From: Mucilaginibacter sp.
GTDB lineage: Bacteria; Bacteroidota; Bacteroidia; Sphingobacteriales; Sphingobacteriaceae
Reading direction: 5' to 3'
DNA length: 64,000 bases
Assembly (NCBI RefSeq): GCF_025359345.1
Contig: NZ_JANYGQ010000025.1
Location: forward strand, 1-64,000
Shown: positions 1-8,009 of the stretch, piece by piece
How positions within the stretch are numbered: position 1 is the stretch's first letter
Layout: each line of letters starts with the position of its first letter
Notes under the pieces: generated by a model
The model's input: the letters and a program-made list of their open reading frames with translations, nothing else
The model's database searches: none
What the model was told of the DNA's origin: nothing
Position numbers and translations under genes: made by a program

Positions 1-1
1 A

Positions 2-1942
2 AAACGCAAACGCGCGGAAGAGCTGATTATCGCCAATAAAGAACTGGCTTTTCAAACCGAAGAAAAAGGAAAGCGGGCTAAGGAGCTAATTATTGCCGAC
101 AAAGAACTGGCATTTCAAACTAAGGAAAAAGGTAAACGCGCCGAAGAATTAATCATTGCCAATAAAGAGCTGGCCTTTCAAACCGAAGAAAAAGGAAAGA
201 GGGCGAAAGAGCTAATTATTGCCGACAAGGAACTGGCATTTCAAACTAAGGAAAAAGGTAAACGCGCCGAAGAATTAATTATAGCTAATAAAGAACTGGC
301 TTTTCAAACTGAAGAAAAAGAGAAGAGAGCCGAGGAATTACTAATTGCTGATAAAGAACTGGCTTTTCAAACCAAAGAAAAAGGAAAACGCGCCGAAGAA
401 TTAGTGATAGCTAACAAAGAGCTCGCCTTTCAAACTGAAGAAAAGGGAAAGCGGGCAAACGAGTTAAAAATTGCTGACAAAGAGCTGGCTTTTCAAACCA
501 AGGAAAAAGGGAAACGGGCCGAAGAACTAATTGTAGCTAATAAAGAACTGGCTTTTCAGAATAAAGAGAAGAAAAACCGGGCTGCTGAGTTAATTATCGC
601 AAACAAAGAGCTCATCTTTCAGAATAAAGAAAAGGAAAAGCGTGCAGCCGAACTGATTGTTGCCAACGAGGAGCTGGCTTTTCAAAACACAGAGAAGGAA
701 CATCGTGCGGCCGAGTTAATTATCGCCAATAAAGAACTCATTTTTCAGAATGGGGAAAAAGAGAAACGCGCCGCCGAGTTAATAATAGCAAACAAAGAAC
801 TCGCCTTTCAAAATACAGAAAAGGAAGATCGCGCAGCGGAGCTGATTATTGCCAACAAGGAACTTATTTTTCAGAATAAAGAAAAGGAAAAACGGGCAGC
901 TGAGTTGATTATAGCTAACAACGAGCTGGCATTTCAAAACACTGAAAAGGAGCACAGGGCAGCGGAATTGATTATAGCCAATAAAGAACTTGTTTTTCAA
1001 AATGAGGAGAAAGAAAACCGCGCAGCCGAGTTGATTATTGCTAACAAAGAACTTGCGTTTCAAAACCAGGAAAAAGAAGACCGGGCCGCCGAACTGATAA
1101 TTGCCAATAAAGAACTTGTTTTTCAGAACGAAGAGAAAGAAAAGCGGGCCGGCGAATTGATTGTAACCAATAAAGAGCTTAAAAAAGCAGAAGAAGAGGT
1201 TAGAAAGTTTAATGAAAAACTGGAAAAGAAAGTAGTTGAGCGCACTGCGCAACTGGAAGCCGCCAACAAAGAACTGGGGTCATTTTCATATTCAGTGTCT
1301 CATGATTTGCGTGCTCCCATAAGGGCCATAAACGGTTACGCACGTATTCTGGAGGAAGACTACTCGGAAAAGTTTGATGAAGAAGGAACGAAAGTGCTGC
1401 GCTCGATTATGCGAAATTCAAAAAAAATGGGGGAGCTGATCGACGACCTGCTGGCTTTTTCGAAATTGGGCCGGAAACAGGTGGCGGTTACGGACATTAA
1501 TATGAATGCCCTGGTAACCACCGTAAAGGACGATTTTTTATTTGAGGACAACGAAAAAAGGACAACGTTTAAAATGGCAGTGCTGCCGCCGGCAAAAGGC
1601 GACCCATCGTTAATTAAACAGGTTTGGATAAACCTTATTTCGAATGCAATAAAATATTCAAAATATAAAGATAAAACGTGTATTGAAATTGGCGCCTATG
1701 AGGAGGGAAACTTAATTGTTTACTACGTGAAGGATAACGGCGCCGGTTTTGATATGCAATACTACGACAAGCTTTTCGGGGTTTTTCAGCGCCTGCATTT
1801 GCAGGAAGTGTTTGAAGGAACCGGTATAGGACTGGCCATTGTACAAAAAATCATTCAAAGGCACGGCGGCACGGTTTGGGCGAAATCGGTGATTAACCAG
1901 GGGGCCGAATTTTATTTTAGCCTGCCAAATATTAATGCTTAA
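2..1942 (+). CDS. Histidine kinase with giant repeat coiled coil (5' partial)
   Basis: The reading frame is open from the left edge, so the true start lies outside the window; the GTG at 404 is only an internal repeat codon. From 14 to 1147 the protein is 18 tandem copies of a 21-residue unit of the type AEELIIANKELAFQxxEKxKR, predicted to be one long charged helix. A short linker is followed by a DHp domain with SVSHDLRAP (phospho-acceptor His codon at 1301-1303) and a HATPase domain with N-box (NLISNAIKYS), G1 (DNGAGFD) and G2 (GTGIGLAI) motifs. The DHp/ATPase resembles phytochrome-class kinases. Whatever sensor domain exists lies upstream and is not seen. A receiver gene follows 14 bp downstream, probably in the same operon and a likely phosphotransfer partner. 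The kinase call is firm; the signal is unknown. Confidence 0.93.
   Translation, partial: KRKRAEELIIANKELAFQTEEKGKRAKELIIADKELAFQTKEKGKRAEELIIANKELAFQTEEKGKRAKELIIADKELAFQTKEKGKRAEELIIANKELAFQTEEKEKRAEELLIADKELAFQTKEKGKRAEELVIANKELAFQTEEKGKRANELKIADKELAFQTKEKGKRAEELIVANKELAFQNKEKKNRAAELIIANKELIFQNKEKEKRAAELIVANEELAFQNTEKEHRAAELIIANKELIFQNGEKEKRAAELIIANKELAFQNTEKEDRAAELIIANKELIFQNKEKEKRAAELIIANNELAFQNTEKEHRAAELIIANKELVFQNEEKENRAAELIIANKELAFQNQEKEDRAAELIIANKELVFQNEEKEKRAGELIVTNKELKKAEEEVRKFNEKLEKKVVERTAQLEAANKELGSFSYSVSHDLRAPIRAINGYARILEEDYSEKFDEEGTKVLRSIMRNSKKMGELIDDLLAFSKLGRKQVAVTDINMNALVTTVKDDFLFEDNEKRTTFKMAVLPPAKGDPSLIKQVWINLISNAIKYSKYKDKTCIEIGAYEEGNLIVYYVKDNGAGFDMQYYDKLFGVFQRLHLQEVFEGTGIGLAIVQKIIQRHGGTVWAKSVINQGAEFYFSLPNINA
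14..1147 (+). repeat. 18 tandem 63-bp units inside the kinase gene
   Basis: The period is exactly 63 bp (21 codons, three heptads), with a partial unit on each side. Units alternate in pairs: in the 5' half FQTEEKGKR alternates with FQTKEKGKR and IANKEL with IADKEL; in the 3' half ELIFQ or ELVFQ alternates with ELAFQ. The true repeat unit is therefore 126 bp (42 residues). The array probably continues beyond the left edge. Confidence 0.95.
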
Positions 1943-1956
1943 AAATCAAAAAATAT

Positions 1957-2397
1957 ATGCCTTACAGCAACATAGAGATTTTATTTGTTGAAGATAGCAC
2001 TGACGATGCGATGTTGACAATAAGAGCCCTTAAAAAAAGCGGCTTTGCAAACAACCTGCATCATGTTAGCGATGGCGCCGAAGCGCTTGATTTTATTTAT
2101 TGCCGGGGCGTTTACGCTTTGCGAAACATAAATGAGAACCCAAGACTAATATTGCTTGACCTTAAAATGCCCAAAATATCGGGTATGGAAGTGCTTGAAA
2201 AAATCAAATCAGATCCTGCTACCAGTTCAATCCCCGTAGTAATTCTAACATCATCAAAAGAAGACCCGGATATTCAAAGATGCTACGCCCTGGGCGCTAA
2301 CAGCTACATAGCCAAACCCGTTGAAAGTGACAATTTTTTTAATACGATAAAGGAAATAGGCCTGTACTGGATGATACTGAGCCAATTGCCCAACTAA
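1957..2397 (+). CDS. Rcp1-type single-domain response regulator
   Basis: A 146-residue stand-alone receiver with no output domain. The acidic pocket (VEDSTDD near residues 11-17), the phospho-acceptor Asp68 in LILLDLKMP, the conserved Thr/Ser in VVILTSS and the Lys in AKPVES are all present. The insertion between beta-2 and Asp68 (FIYCRGVYALRNINENPR) is typical of the cyanobacterial Rcp1 family, which partners phytochrome-type kinases. It starts 14 bp after the kinase stop, so the two form an apparent pair. The output is probably phosphotransfer or protein binding; the downstream partner is unknown. Confidence 0.92.
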   Translation: MPYSNIEILFVEDSTDDAMLTIRALKKSGFANNLHHVSDGAEALDFIYCRGVYALRNINENPRLILLDLKMPKISGMEVLEKIKSDPATSSIPVVILTSSKEDPDIQRCYALGANSYIAKPVESDNFFNTIKEIGLYWMILSQLPN

Positions 2398-2478
2398 ATA
2401 AACATAAATAATTTGAATACCATTAACACGCTGATTTGCCAACCCTAATTTGCAGATGCCGAATAATTTTAAATGTTG

Positions 2479-2499
2479 GCAGGCATAATACATGCCTGC
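2479..2499. other. Inverted repeat with 8-bp arms before a receiver gene
   Basis: GCAGGCAT, a 5-nt loop and ATGCCTGC form a perfect hairpin 31 bp before the next start codon. No T-run follows, so it is not a standard terminator. An operator or leader hairpin is possible; no other copy was noticed. Confidence 0.4.
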
Positions 2500-2530
2500 A
2501 TAACAGAGCTGATTCCCAAATTTAATTTTC

Positions 2531-3169
2531 ATGATCAACACCTGTAAAATACTTATACTAGAAGATAATCAGAGCGACGTTGACCTGCTCTGGCGTGAAT
2601 TAAAAAGGAACGGATTAAACTTTAGTAGTGAAGTTGTTCAAACCCGCGATTCGTTTGTAAGCGCGCTTGATAATTATATGCCTGACATAATACTTTCGGA
2701 TTATACGCTACCTGCCTTTGATGGTGTTGCGGCTTTCAAAATAAAGCAAATAAAATCGCCTGATACCCCGTTCATAATCGTTTCAGGCTCAATTGGTGAA
2801 GAACGGTCGGTTGAGTTGATTAGGGACGGCATAACCGATTACGCCCTGAAAGAAAAGCTATTTTCTTTATGCCCCAAAATTAACCGCGCGCTAAAAGATG
2901 CCGAAGAAAAAAAGGTTAAACGAAACACCGATGAGGAGTTAAAAGCACAATACGAAAAACTGTTAAAAATTGCGTTTTTACAATCGCACCAGGTTAGGGT
3001 ATCAATAGCTAATATACTCGGATTACACAACTTGTTTAATTTTGATGATCCAACAGACCCTGTGAATGGCAAAGTGCTCAATATGCTAAAGCTTGTGGCT
3101 GAAAACCTGGATATAACCATCCACGAAATTGTGAAGAATACTAGTGAAATAAGGGAGATCATGAAGTAA
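2531..3169 (+). CDS. Receiver fused to DHp-like helical domain, no ATPase
   Basis: Residues 1-122 form a receiver domain with LILEDNQSD, phospho-acceptor Asp57 in IILSDYTLP, IIVSGS and a KEK motif near 107-109. A charged linker leads to a C-terminal helical segment with FLQSHQVR (His153) and SIANILGL. This resembles the SHxVRxPLANILGL DHp motif of many Sphingobacteriaceae sensor kinases. The protein ends after about 60 more residues with no HATPase motifs. It may dimerise or act as a phosphotransfer intermediate for the kinase and receiver upstream, which lie on the same strand about 130 bp away. The receiver is certain; the DHp assignment is inferred from the motif. Confidence 0.85.
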   Translation: MINTCKILILEDNQSDVDLLWRELKRNGLNFSSEVVQTRDSFVSALDNYMPDIILSDYTLPAFDGVAAFKIKQIKSPDTPFIIVSGSIGEERSVELIRDGITDYALKEKLFSLCPKINRALKDAEEKKVKRNTDEELKAQYEKLLKIAFLQSHQVRVSIANILGLHNLFNFDDPTDPVNGKVLNMLKLVAENLDITIHEIVKNTSEIREIMK

Positions 3170-3301
3170 TTTTTGCTTGTTGACCCGTTGCAAATGTTTC
3201 TTTTCATTTGCGTAAAACACAGTTTTGATATAGTAATCCGGCTATTTGGAAGAGATGGTGAATTGTTTCCCATAGCGTCCCGCCCATAATTCCAGCCATA
3301 C

Positions 3302-3355
3302 ATCAGCGAAATCAACGTAATCATTACAAATCAGCGGTTCAAATCTGTGTAATCC
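3302..3355. repeat. Imperfect 9-nt repeats in the thrS upstream gap
   Basis: Units beginning ATCAGCGAA, ATCAACGTA, ATCATTACA, ATCAGCGGT and ATCTGTGTA follow one another, mostly at 9-nt spacing with small insertions. They lie in the 282-bp gap before thrS, just upstream of a candidate -7 box (TAAATTTG, 3369-3376) that has no clear TTG partner. A GCAAATG/CATTTGC hairpin (3190-3211) follows the preceding gene. Confidence 0.45.
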
Positions 3356-3451
3356 CCATAAAAAATCATAAATTTGCCGCATAACTAACAAATCACTTTG
3401 TAGGTGATTAATAACAATTCAATTTTTATAAACTTTAAATCATAGTTGTAG

Positions 3452-5377
3452 ATGATTAACATTACTCTCCCTGATGGATCCCTTCGTCAGTACGAAAAAG
3501 GAACATCGTCCATGCAGATTGCGCAGTCAATCTCCGAAGGATTAGCTCGAAACGTATTAGCGGCCGAAGTTGACGGCCAGGTTTGGGATGCAGGCCGCGC
3601 CATTGAGCAGGATGCCCACGTAAAACTATTAACCTGGAACGATTTACAAGGTAAGGCTACATTCTGGCACTCATCAGCACACTTAATGGCCGAGGCTTTA
3701 GAAGCGCTTTATCCGGGCACTAAATTCGGCATAGGCCCAGCAATCGAAACAGGTTTTTATTATGATGTTGATTTTGGCGACCGCGTGTTCTCATCTGACG
3801 AGTTTAAGCAGATTGAAGACAAGATGCTGGAACTGGCCAGGACAAAAGAAGAATTTTCGCGCAAAGCAGTAAGCAAGGCCGATGCCATTGACTATTTCAC
3901 CGAAAAAGGCGACGAGTACAAACTTGACCTGATAAAGGATTTGACAGATGGCTCCATCACTTTTTATACACAAGGTAACTTTACCGACTTATGTCGCGGG
4001 CCACATATACCCAATACCAGCTTTATAAAAGCTGTAAAACTGATGAGCGTTGCGGGCGCCTACTGGCGTGGCGATGAAAGCCGCAAGCAGCTTACCCGCA
4101 TATACGCTGTTACCTTCCCTAAAGCCAGCGAACTAACCGAATACCTGCACATGCTGGAGGAGGCCAAAAAACGCGATCACCGCAAATTGGGTAAGGAAAT
4201 GGAATTGTTTGCCTTCAGTGAAAAAGTGGGCATGGGCCTGCCTTTGTGGTTGCCTAAAGGTGCTGCTTTGCGTGAGCGTTTAACAAACTTTTTGCAAAAG
4301 GCACAAGTAAAAGCAGGGTATGAGCAGGTTATCACCCCACATATCGGGCATAAAAACCTGTATGTAACTTCGGGCCATTATGAAAAATACGGCGCTGATT
4401 CATTCCAGCCTATAAAAACACCGCAGGAAGGCGAGGAGTTCTTTTTAAAACCGATGAACTGCCCGCACCATTGCGAAATATACAAAACCAAACCGCGCTC
4501 GTATAAGGATCTCCCGGTACGATATGCCGAGTTTGGCACTGTTTATCGTTACGAGCAAAGCGGCGAATTGCACGGTTTAACCCGCGTGCGTGGCTTTACA
4601 CAGGATGATGCCCACTTATTTTGCCGGCCCGACCAGGTGAAGGATGAGTTTAAAAAGGTCATTGACCTTGTATTATATGTATTTGGTGCTTTGGGTTTTG
4701 AGGACTATACCGCTCAGGTATCGCTTCGCGACCCTAATAATAAGGCCAAGTATATCGGTACCGATGAGAACTGGGCGTTGGCCGAATCGTCAATTATAGA
4801 AGCGGCGGCGGAGAAAGGCCTGCGTACGGTGGTAGAGTATGGCGAAGCGGCGTTTTATGGGCCGAAACTTGATTTTATGGTGAGGGATGCACTAGGCCGT
4901 AAATGGCAGCTGGGCACCATTCAGGTCGACTATAATTTACCTGAACGCTTCGAGCTGGAATATACCGGTAGCGATAACCAGAAACACCGCCCGGTGATGA
5001 TTCACCGTGCTCCGTTTGGCTCACTGGAAAGGTTTGTAGCTGTGCTAATTGAGCATTGCGCGGGTAATTTCCCGTTATGGCTTTCGCCCGAACAATTTAT
5101 TATTTTGCCTATCTCTGAAAAATATGAAGATTATGCAAAAAAACTTTCAGAATCGTTAAAAGATTCCGATATTTGCGGGCTTATTGATTTCAGGGACGAG
5201 AAGATTGGTCGGAAGATCAGGGACGCTGAAGTCAAAAAAATTCCTTACATGTTGATTGTGGGCGAAAAAGAGACTGCCGAAGGCTTGGTTTCTGTACGTA
5301 AACACGGCGAGGGCGATTTGGGCAGTATGAGCATTGAAGAATTTAAAAAACAAATAATTAAAGAAATAACAGTATAA
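3452..5377 (+). CDS. thrS: Threonine--tRNA ligase
   Basis: Cytoplasmic class II synthetase of 641 residues, the usual bacterial length. The N-terminal TGS domain (about 1-62) is followed by the editing domain with HSSAHLMAEAL and CRGPH. The catalytic core shows the zinc-site MNCPHHCEIY, motif 2 (RYEQSGELHGLTRVRGFTQDD) and motif 3 (HRAPFGSLERF). The C-terminal anticodon-binding domain ends in the RKHGEGDLGSMSIEEF region. The start is an ATG with an A-rich leader. It heads the thrS-infC-rpmI-rplT block, and infC begins one base after its stop. I see no T-box-like leader in the 282 bp upstream. Confidence 0.98.
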   Translation: MINITLPDGSLRQYEKGTSSMQIAQSISEGLARNVLAAEVDGQVWDAGRAIEQDAHVKLLTWNDLQGKATFWHSSAHLMAEALEALYPGTKFGIGPAIETGFYYDVDFGDRVFSSDEFKQIEDKMLELARTKEEFSRKAVSKADAIDYFTEKGDEYKLDLIKDLTDGSITFYTQGNFTDLCRGPHIPNTSFIKAVKLMSVAGAYWRGDESRKQLTRIYAVTFPKASELTEYLHMLEEAKKRDHRKLGKEMELFAFSEKVGMGLPLWLPKGAALRERLTNFLQKAQVKAGYEQVITPHIGHKNLYVTSGHYEKYGADSFQPIKTPQEGEEFFLKPMNCPHHCEIYKTKPRSYKDLPVRYAEFGTVYRYEQSGELHGLTRVRGFTQDDAHLFCRPDQVKDEFKKVIDLVLYVFGALGFEDYTAQVSLRDPNNKAKYIGTDENWALAESSIIEAAAEKGLRTVVEYGEAAFYGPKLDFMVRDALGRKWQLGTIQVDYNLPERFELEYTGSDNQKHRPVMIHRAPFGSLERFVAVLIEHCAGNFPLWLSPEQFIILPISEKYEDYAKKLSESLKDSDICGLIDFRDEKIGRKIRDAEVKKIPYMLIVGEKETAEGLVSVRKHGEGDLGSMSIEEFKKQIIKEITV

Positions 5378-5378
5378 C

Positions 5379-5945
5379 TTGGCATTAAACAAACCTTTCA
5401 ACAGAGGACCCAGGCTACCATTTAAGAAAAAGGAAGCCGAACACAACATTAATCAATTTATTAGGGCCCAGGAGGTCCGTTTGGTAGGCGATAACATTGA
5501 ACAGGGGATTTACTCCCTTCGTGATGCGCTGGCTTTAGCTGAAGAGCAGGAATTGGATCTTGTTGAGATATCTCCCAACGCGGTACCACCAGTTTGTAAA
5601 ATAACCGATTACAATAAGTTTATTTACGAGCAAAAGAAAAAGCTTAAAGAGATTAAAAGTAACGCCAAGCAAACCGTTATTAAAGAAATACGGTTTGGAC
5701 CGAATACTGATGATCATGACTTTGAATTTAAATTAAAGCATGCCATTAAGTTTTTGGAAGCTGGCGAAAAGGTGAGGGCTTACGTACACTTTAAAGGCCG
5801 TGCGATAGTTTACAAAGAGCAGGGCGAGATATTGCTGCTGCGCTTTGCACAGGCACTGGAAGATGTGGGTAAGGTTGAGCAATTGCCGAAACTTGAAGGA
5901 AAACGGATGTTTTTGACCGTTACGCCGAAAGCAGCGAAAAAATAG
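5379..5945 (+). CDS. infC: Translation initiation factor IF-3 (TTG start)
   Basis: Binds the 30S subunit, polices start-codon selection and prevents subunit joining. The 188 residues cover the N-terminal domain (INQFIRAQEVRLVGDN ... ALALAEEQELDLVEISPNAVPPVCKI) and the C-terminal domain (KEIRFGPNTDDHDFEFKLKHAIKFL). The only start that keeps the conserved N-terminus is TTG, one base after the thrS stop, which implies translational coupling. A rare start codon recalls E. coli infC, which uses AUU so that IF-3 represses its own translation; the same logic here is inferred. A heptamer-repeat hairpin lies immediately downstream. Confidence 0.96.
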   Translation: MALNKPFNRGPRLPFKKKEAEHNINQFIRAQEVRLVGDNIEQGIYSLRDALALAEEQELDLVEISPNAVPPVCKITDYNKFIYEQKKKLKEIKSNAKQTVIKEIRFGPNTDDHDFEFKLKHAIKFLEAGEKVRAYVHFKGRAIVYKEQGEILLLRFAQALEDVGKVEQLPKLEGKRMFLTVTPKAAKK

Positions 5946-5947
5946 AT

Positions 5948-6031
5948 TCAAGAATCAAGAGTCAAGAACCAAGAAAGAATTTTAAAAAATCTTGACTCTT
6001 GGCTCTTGGCTCTTGGCTCTTGACTCTTGAC
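5948..6031. repeat. Inverted heptamer arrays between infC and rpmI
   Basis: Four 7-nt units of the TCAAGAN type (5948-5975) face six units of TCTTGRC (5990-6031) across a short AT-rich spacer. At the centre, CAAGAGTCAAGA (5956-5967) pairs perfectly with TCTTGACTCTTG (5990-6001). The element starts two bases after the infC stop codon and lies within a presumed polycistronic mRNA, so it would form a strong RNA hairpin. A related TCAAGA-family array lies at 48719-48789. Confidence 0.85.
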
Positions 6032-6076
6032 TCTCAAAAGAGTAATTAATTAAAATAAATATATACAAACAAGGTT

Positions 6077-6277
6077 ATGCCAAAAATGAAAACCAATTCC
6101 AGTGCCAAAAAGCGCTTTAAGCTTACTGGAACAGGTAAAATCACAAGGAAGAACGCCTATAAAAGCCACATCTTAACCAAGATGTCGACAAAACGTAAGC
6201 GTAACTTAACTCACACCAGCTTAGTTTCTGATGCTGATATGGGTAACGTTAAACGTATGCTTTGCATAGGTAAGTAA
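6077..6277 (+). CDS. rpmI: 50S ribosomal protein L35
   Basis: A 66-residue, very basic protein starting MPKMKTNSSAKKRFKLTGTGKI, the typical L35 N-terminus, at normal family length. A structural protein of the large subunit. It sits between infC and rplT in the conserved order. The heptamer-repeat hairpin occupies the infC-rpmI gap, the place where E. coli carries its L20 translational operator. Confidence 0.98.
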   Translation: MPKMKTNSSAKKRFKLTGTGKITRKNAYKSHILTKMSTKRKRNLTHTSLVSDADMGNVKRMLCIGK

Positions 6278-6352
6278 TTAACAATTTTTTTAACCAGGTA
6301 TTAGAGTATTGCAAGTTCATTAAATTGACACTCACTACCAAAAAACAACAAC

Positions 6353-6697
6353 ATGCCACGTTCAGTTAACGCAGTAGCGTCGAGAAGACGCCGGAAAAGA
6401 ATCATGAACCTTGCAAAAGGTTATTGGGGTTCACGCAGCAAGGTTTACACTGTTGCAAAAAACACAGTAGAAAAAGGTTTACAGTACGCTTACCGCGACC
6501 GTAAGACCAAGAAAAGAGAATTTAGAGCTTTATGGATACAGCGTATTAACGCAGGTGCCCGTCAGCACGGAATTTCTTACTCACAATTAATGGGTAAATT
6601 AACAGCTAAAGAAATTGGCTTAAACCGTAAGGTACTTGCTGATTTAGCTATGAACCACCCAGATGCTTTTAAAGCAGTTGTGGACGCAGTTAAATAA
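6353..6697 (+). CDS. rplT: 50S ribosomal protein L20
   Basis: A 114-residue basic protein with the L20 signatures MPRSVNAVASRRRRKRI, GYWGSRSKVYTVAKNTVEKGLQYAYRDRK and WIQRINAGAR. Required early in 50S assembly, and in several bacteria it represses rpmI-rplT translation. It is the last gene of the block and is followed about 40 bp later by a strong terminator. Confidence 0.98.
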   Translation: MPRSVNAVASRRRRKRIMNLAKGYWGSRSKVYTVAKNTVEKGLQYAYRDRKTKKREFRALWIQRINAGARQHGISYSQLMGKLTAKEIGLNRKVLADLAMNHPDAFKAVVDAVK

Positions 6698-6737
6698 AAC
6701 TAAGATTCTTTGGATCAAAAGATTTTAGGATTAAAAG

Positions 6738-6784
6738 TTCTATATTAAAAAAGCCCGCTTGATGCGGGCTTTTTTAATATAGAA
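6738..6784. terminator. Perfect 21-bp-arm hairpin after rplT
   Basis: Two perfectly complementary 21-nt arms (6738-6758 and 6764-6784) with a 5-nt loop TTGAT. A GC core (AGCCCGC/GCGGGCT) is flanked by A- and T-runs, so it can work in both directions. It ends the thrS-rplT transcript. Confidence 0.93.
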
Positions 6785-7004
6785 ACTAAAATGGCCCGAC
6801 CCACCCGAAATTGTAGATAAGTGTGGATTTAACAAGCCCAAATATTTCACCAAATCGTTAAACAAGAATTTGACAAGTTGCCCCGTGATTATAGAAACGA
6901 CCTGCAGCATAAAAGTAACGACCTGGTTGCGGTAAAAAAGCAATAATCTTTATGTCGTATGAATTTCTTATATTAGTTTATTCGTCTACCAGATAAACTT
7001 GCTT
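6785..7004. other. Gap with a possible decayed coding fragment
   Basis: No complete gene. On the plus strand a frame ending at 6945 reads EFDKLPRDYRNDLQHKSND and then a lysine-rich tail before a stop, with protein-like codon use but no start codon and a stop just upstream. An adjacent frame (about 6791-6850) also looks coding (PPEIVDKCGFNKPKYFTK). This could be a frameshifted gene remnant. Confidence 0.25.
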
Positions 7005-7703
7005 ATGAATAAATTCATCACAGCGGTGAAAGAAATTAATCTGCCGGTTGTTGAAGAAATGCTGAGTCGCGAGCCTAAATGGGTTACATGGAGTGAAGAC
7101 AGTGGCAAAAATGCACTTCATTTTTTATGCGGGGTTGATGTCTCAAATTCAATTGAAAAAGCTGAAAATAGCTTGCAAATGCTTAAGCTATTGTTAAACC
7201 TGGGGATGGATATTAATTCAGTTCACAACATCCCCGATCCTAATTGTGATTTTCCGGCCACGCCTTTGTGGTATGCTTATACCCGTGGCCGTAATGACAA
7301 AATATACACTTACTTGTTAGAAAACGGGGCTAATCCCGATAATTGCATGTACGCCATTGCCTGGTACGATGATGTTGAAGCCGCTGGTTTTTTTAAAAAA
7401 CACGGTGCTGAAATTGACAATGATACGGTAGGGGGCACCCCATTTTTGGCTGCGTTTAACTGGCGAAGGTTTGAAATAGCCGAATGGTTTCTGAAAAATG
7501 GTGCAAATGTTAACGCAGCTGACCCAAAAGGTAATACAGCGTTGTTTTACGCGGTAAAAAAGAAATATAAAATTGAACAGGTTGAAATGTTGCTACAATT
7601 TGGCGCGGACTTTAACCAGGAGAACAAAGAAGGACTTTCAGCTATAAAATTAGCAACAGCGAATAAGCAAAGGAAACTGCTAAGCTTGTTTAAACAGCAT
7701 TGA
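7005..7703 (+). CDS. Ankyrin-repeat protein
   Basis: The ATG at 7005 is preferred over an upstream TTG at 6999, giving 232 residues. Ankyrin-type repeats can be traced as NALHFLCG, TPLWYAYTRGRNDKIYTYLLENGANPD, TPFLAAFNWRRFEIAEWFLKNGANVNAAD and NTALFYAV ... EQVEMLLQFGADFNQ. These are helical protein-interaction repeats with no enzymatic domain. There is no signal peptide, so it is probably cytoplasmic. It is a single gene following a terminator; its partner is unknown. Confidence 0.85.
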   Translation: MNKFITAVKEINLPVVEEMLSREPKWVTWSEDSGKNALHFLCGVDVSNSIEKAENSLQMLKLLLNLGMDINSVHNIPDPNCDFPATPLWYAYTRGRNDKIYTYLLENGANPDNCMYAIAWYDDVEAAGFFKKHGAEIDNDTVGGTPFLAAFNWRRFEIAEWFLKNGANVNAADPKGNTALFYAVKKKYKIEQVEMLLQFGADFNQENKEGLSAIKLATANKQRKLLSLFKQH

Positions 7704-8009
7704 AACCATACTACCGGCCCCGGTAACACTTTATCATCATCAATAAACGTATATCTTTTACAATATCTTCAATCCAAATAACCGTAAGAGCCCACAGGTT
7801 TGAGTGATGCGGGTGACGTGGCGTCGTAAACAAATATTTTTCATAAGCAACGTTTTACTTAATAGGCACGTTTTATATATAAAAATAGTATCTAAAGTGC
7901 TATTTTTTTAATTTTTACGTAAATAATTTGTGACTTTTGTTGCATAAAAGGCAATTTTTTATTAATTTACCACTTGTTACGCCTCTGAACAATAATTAAC
8001 TAATCACAT
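7704..8009. other. AT-rich gap upstream of susC
   Basis: 306 bp with no credible ORF. The 3' half is very AT-rich and should hold the susC promoter, but I find no exact TAnnTTTG box with a spaced TTG. Confidence 0.4.

Noticed and set aside
404..404. GTG as the start of the histidine kinase
   Set aside because: The frame and the repeats continue to the left edge without a stop, so the start is outside the window.
779..1252. 157-codon minus-strand ORF opposite the kinase repeats
   Set aside because: It is produced by the 63-bp repeat having no stop in one antisense frame; the product is a Phe/Asn-rich low-complexity shadow.
3170..3451. T-box or other aminoacyl-tRNA-responsive leader for thrS
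   Set aside because: No specifier loop, antiterminator bulge or terminator can be seen.
6740..6943. 67-codon minus-strand ORF after rplT
   Set aside because: It runs into the perfect terminator hairpin and has no leader or family similarity.
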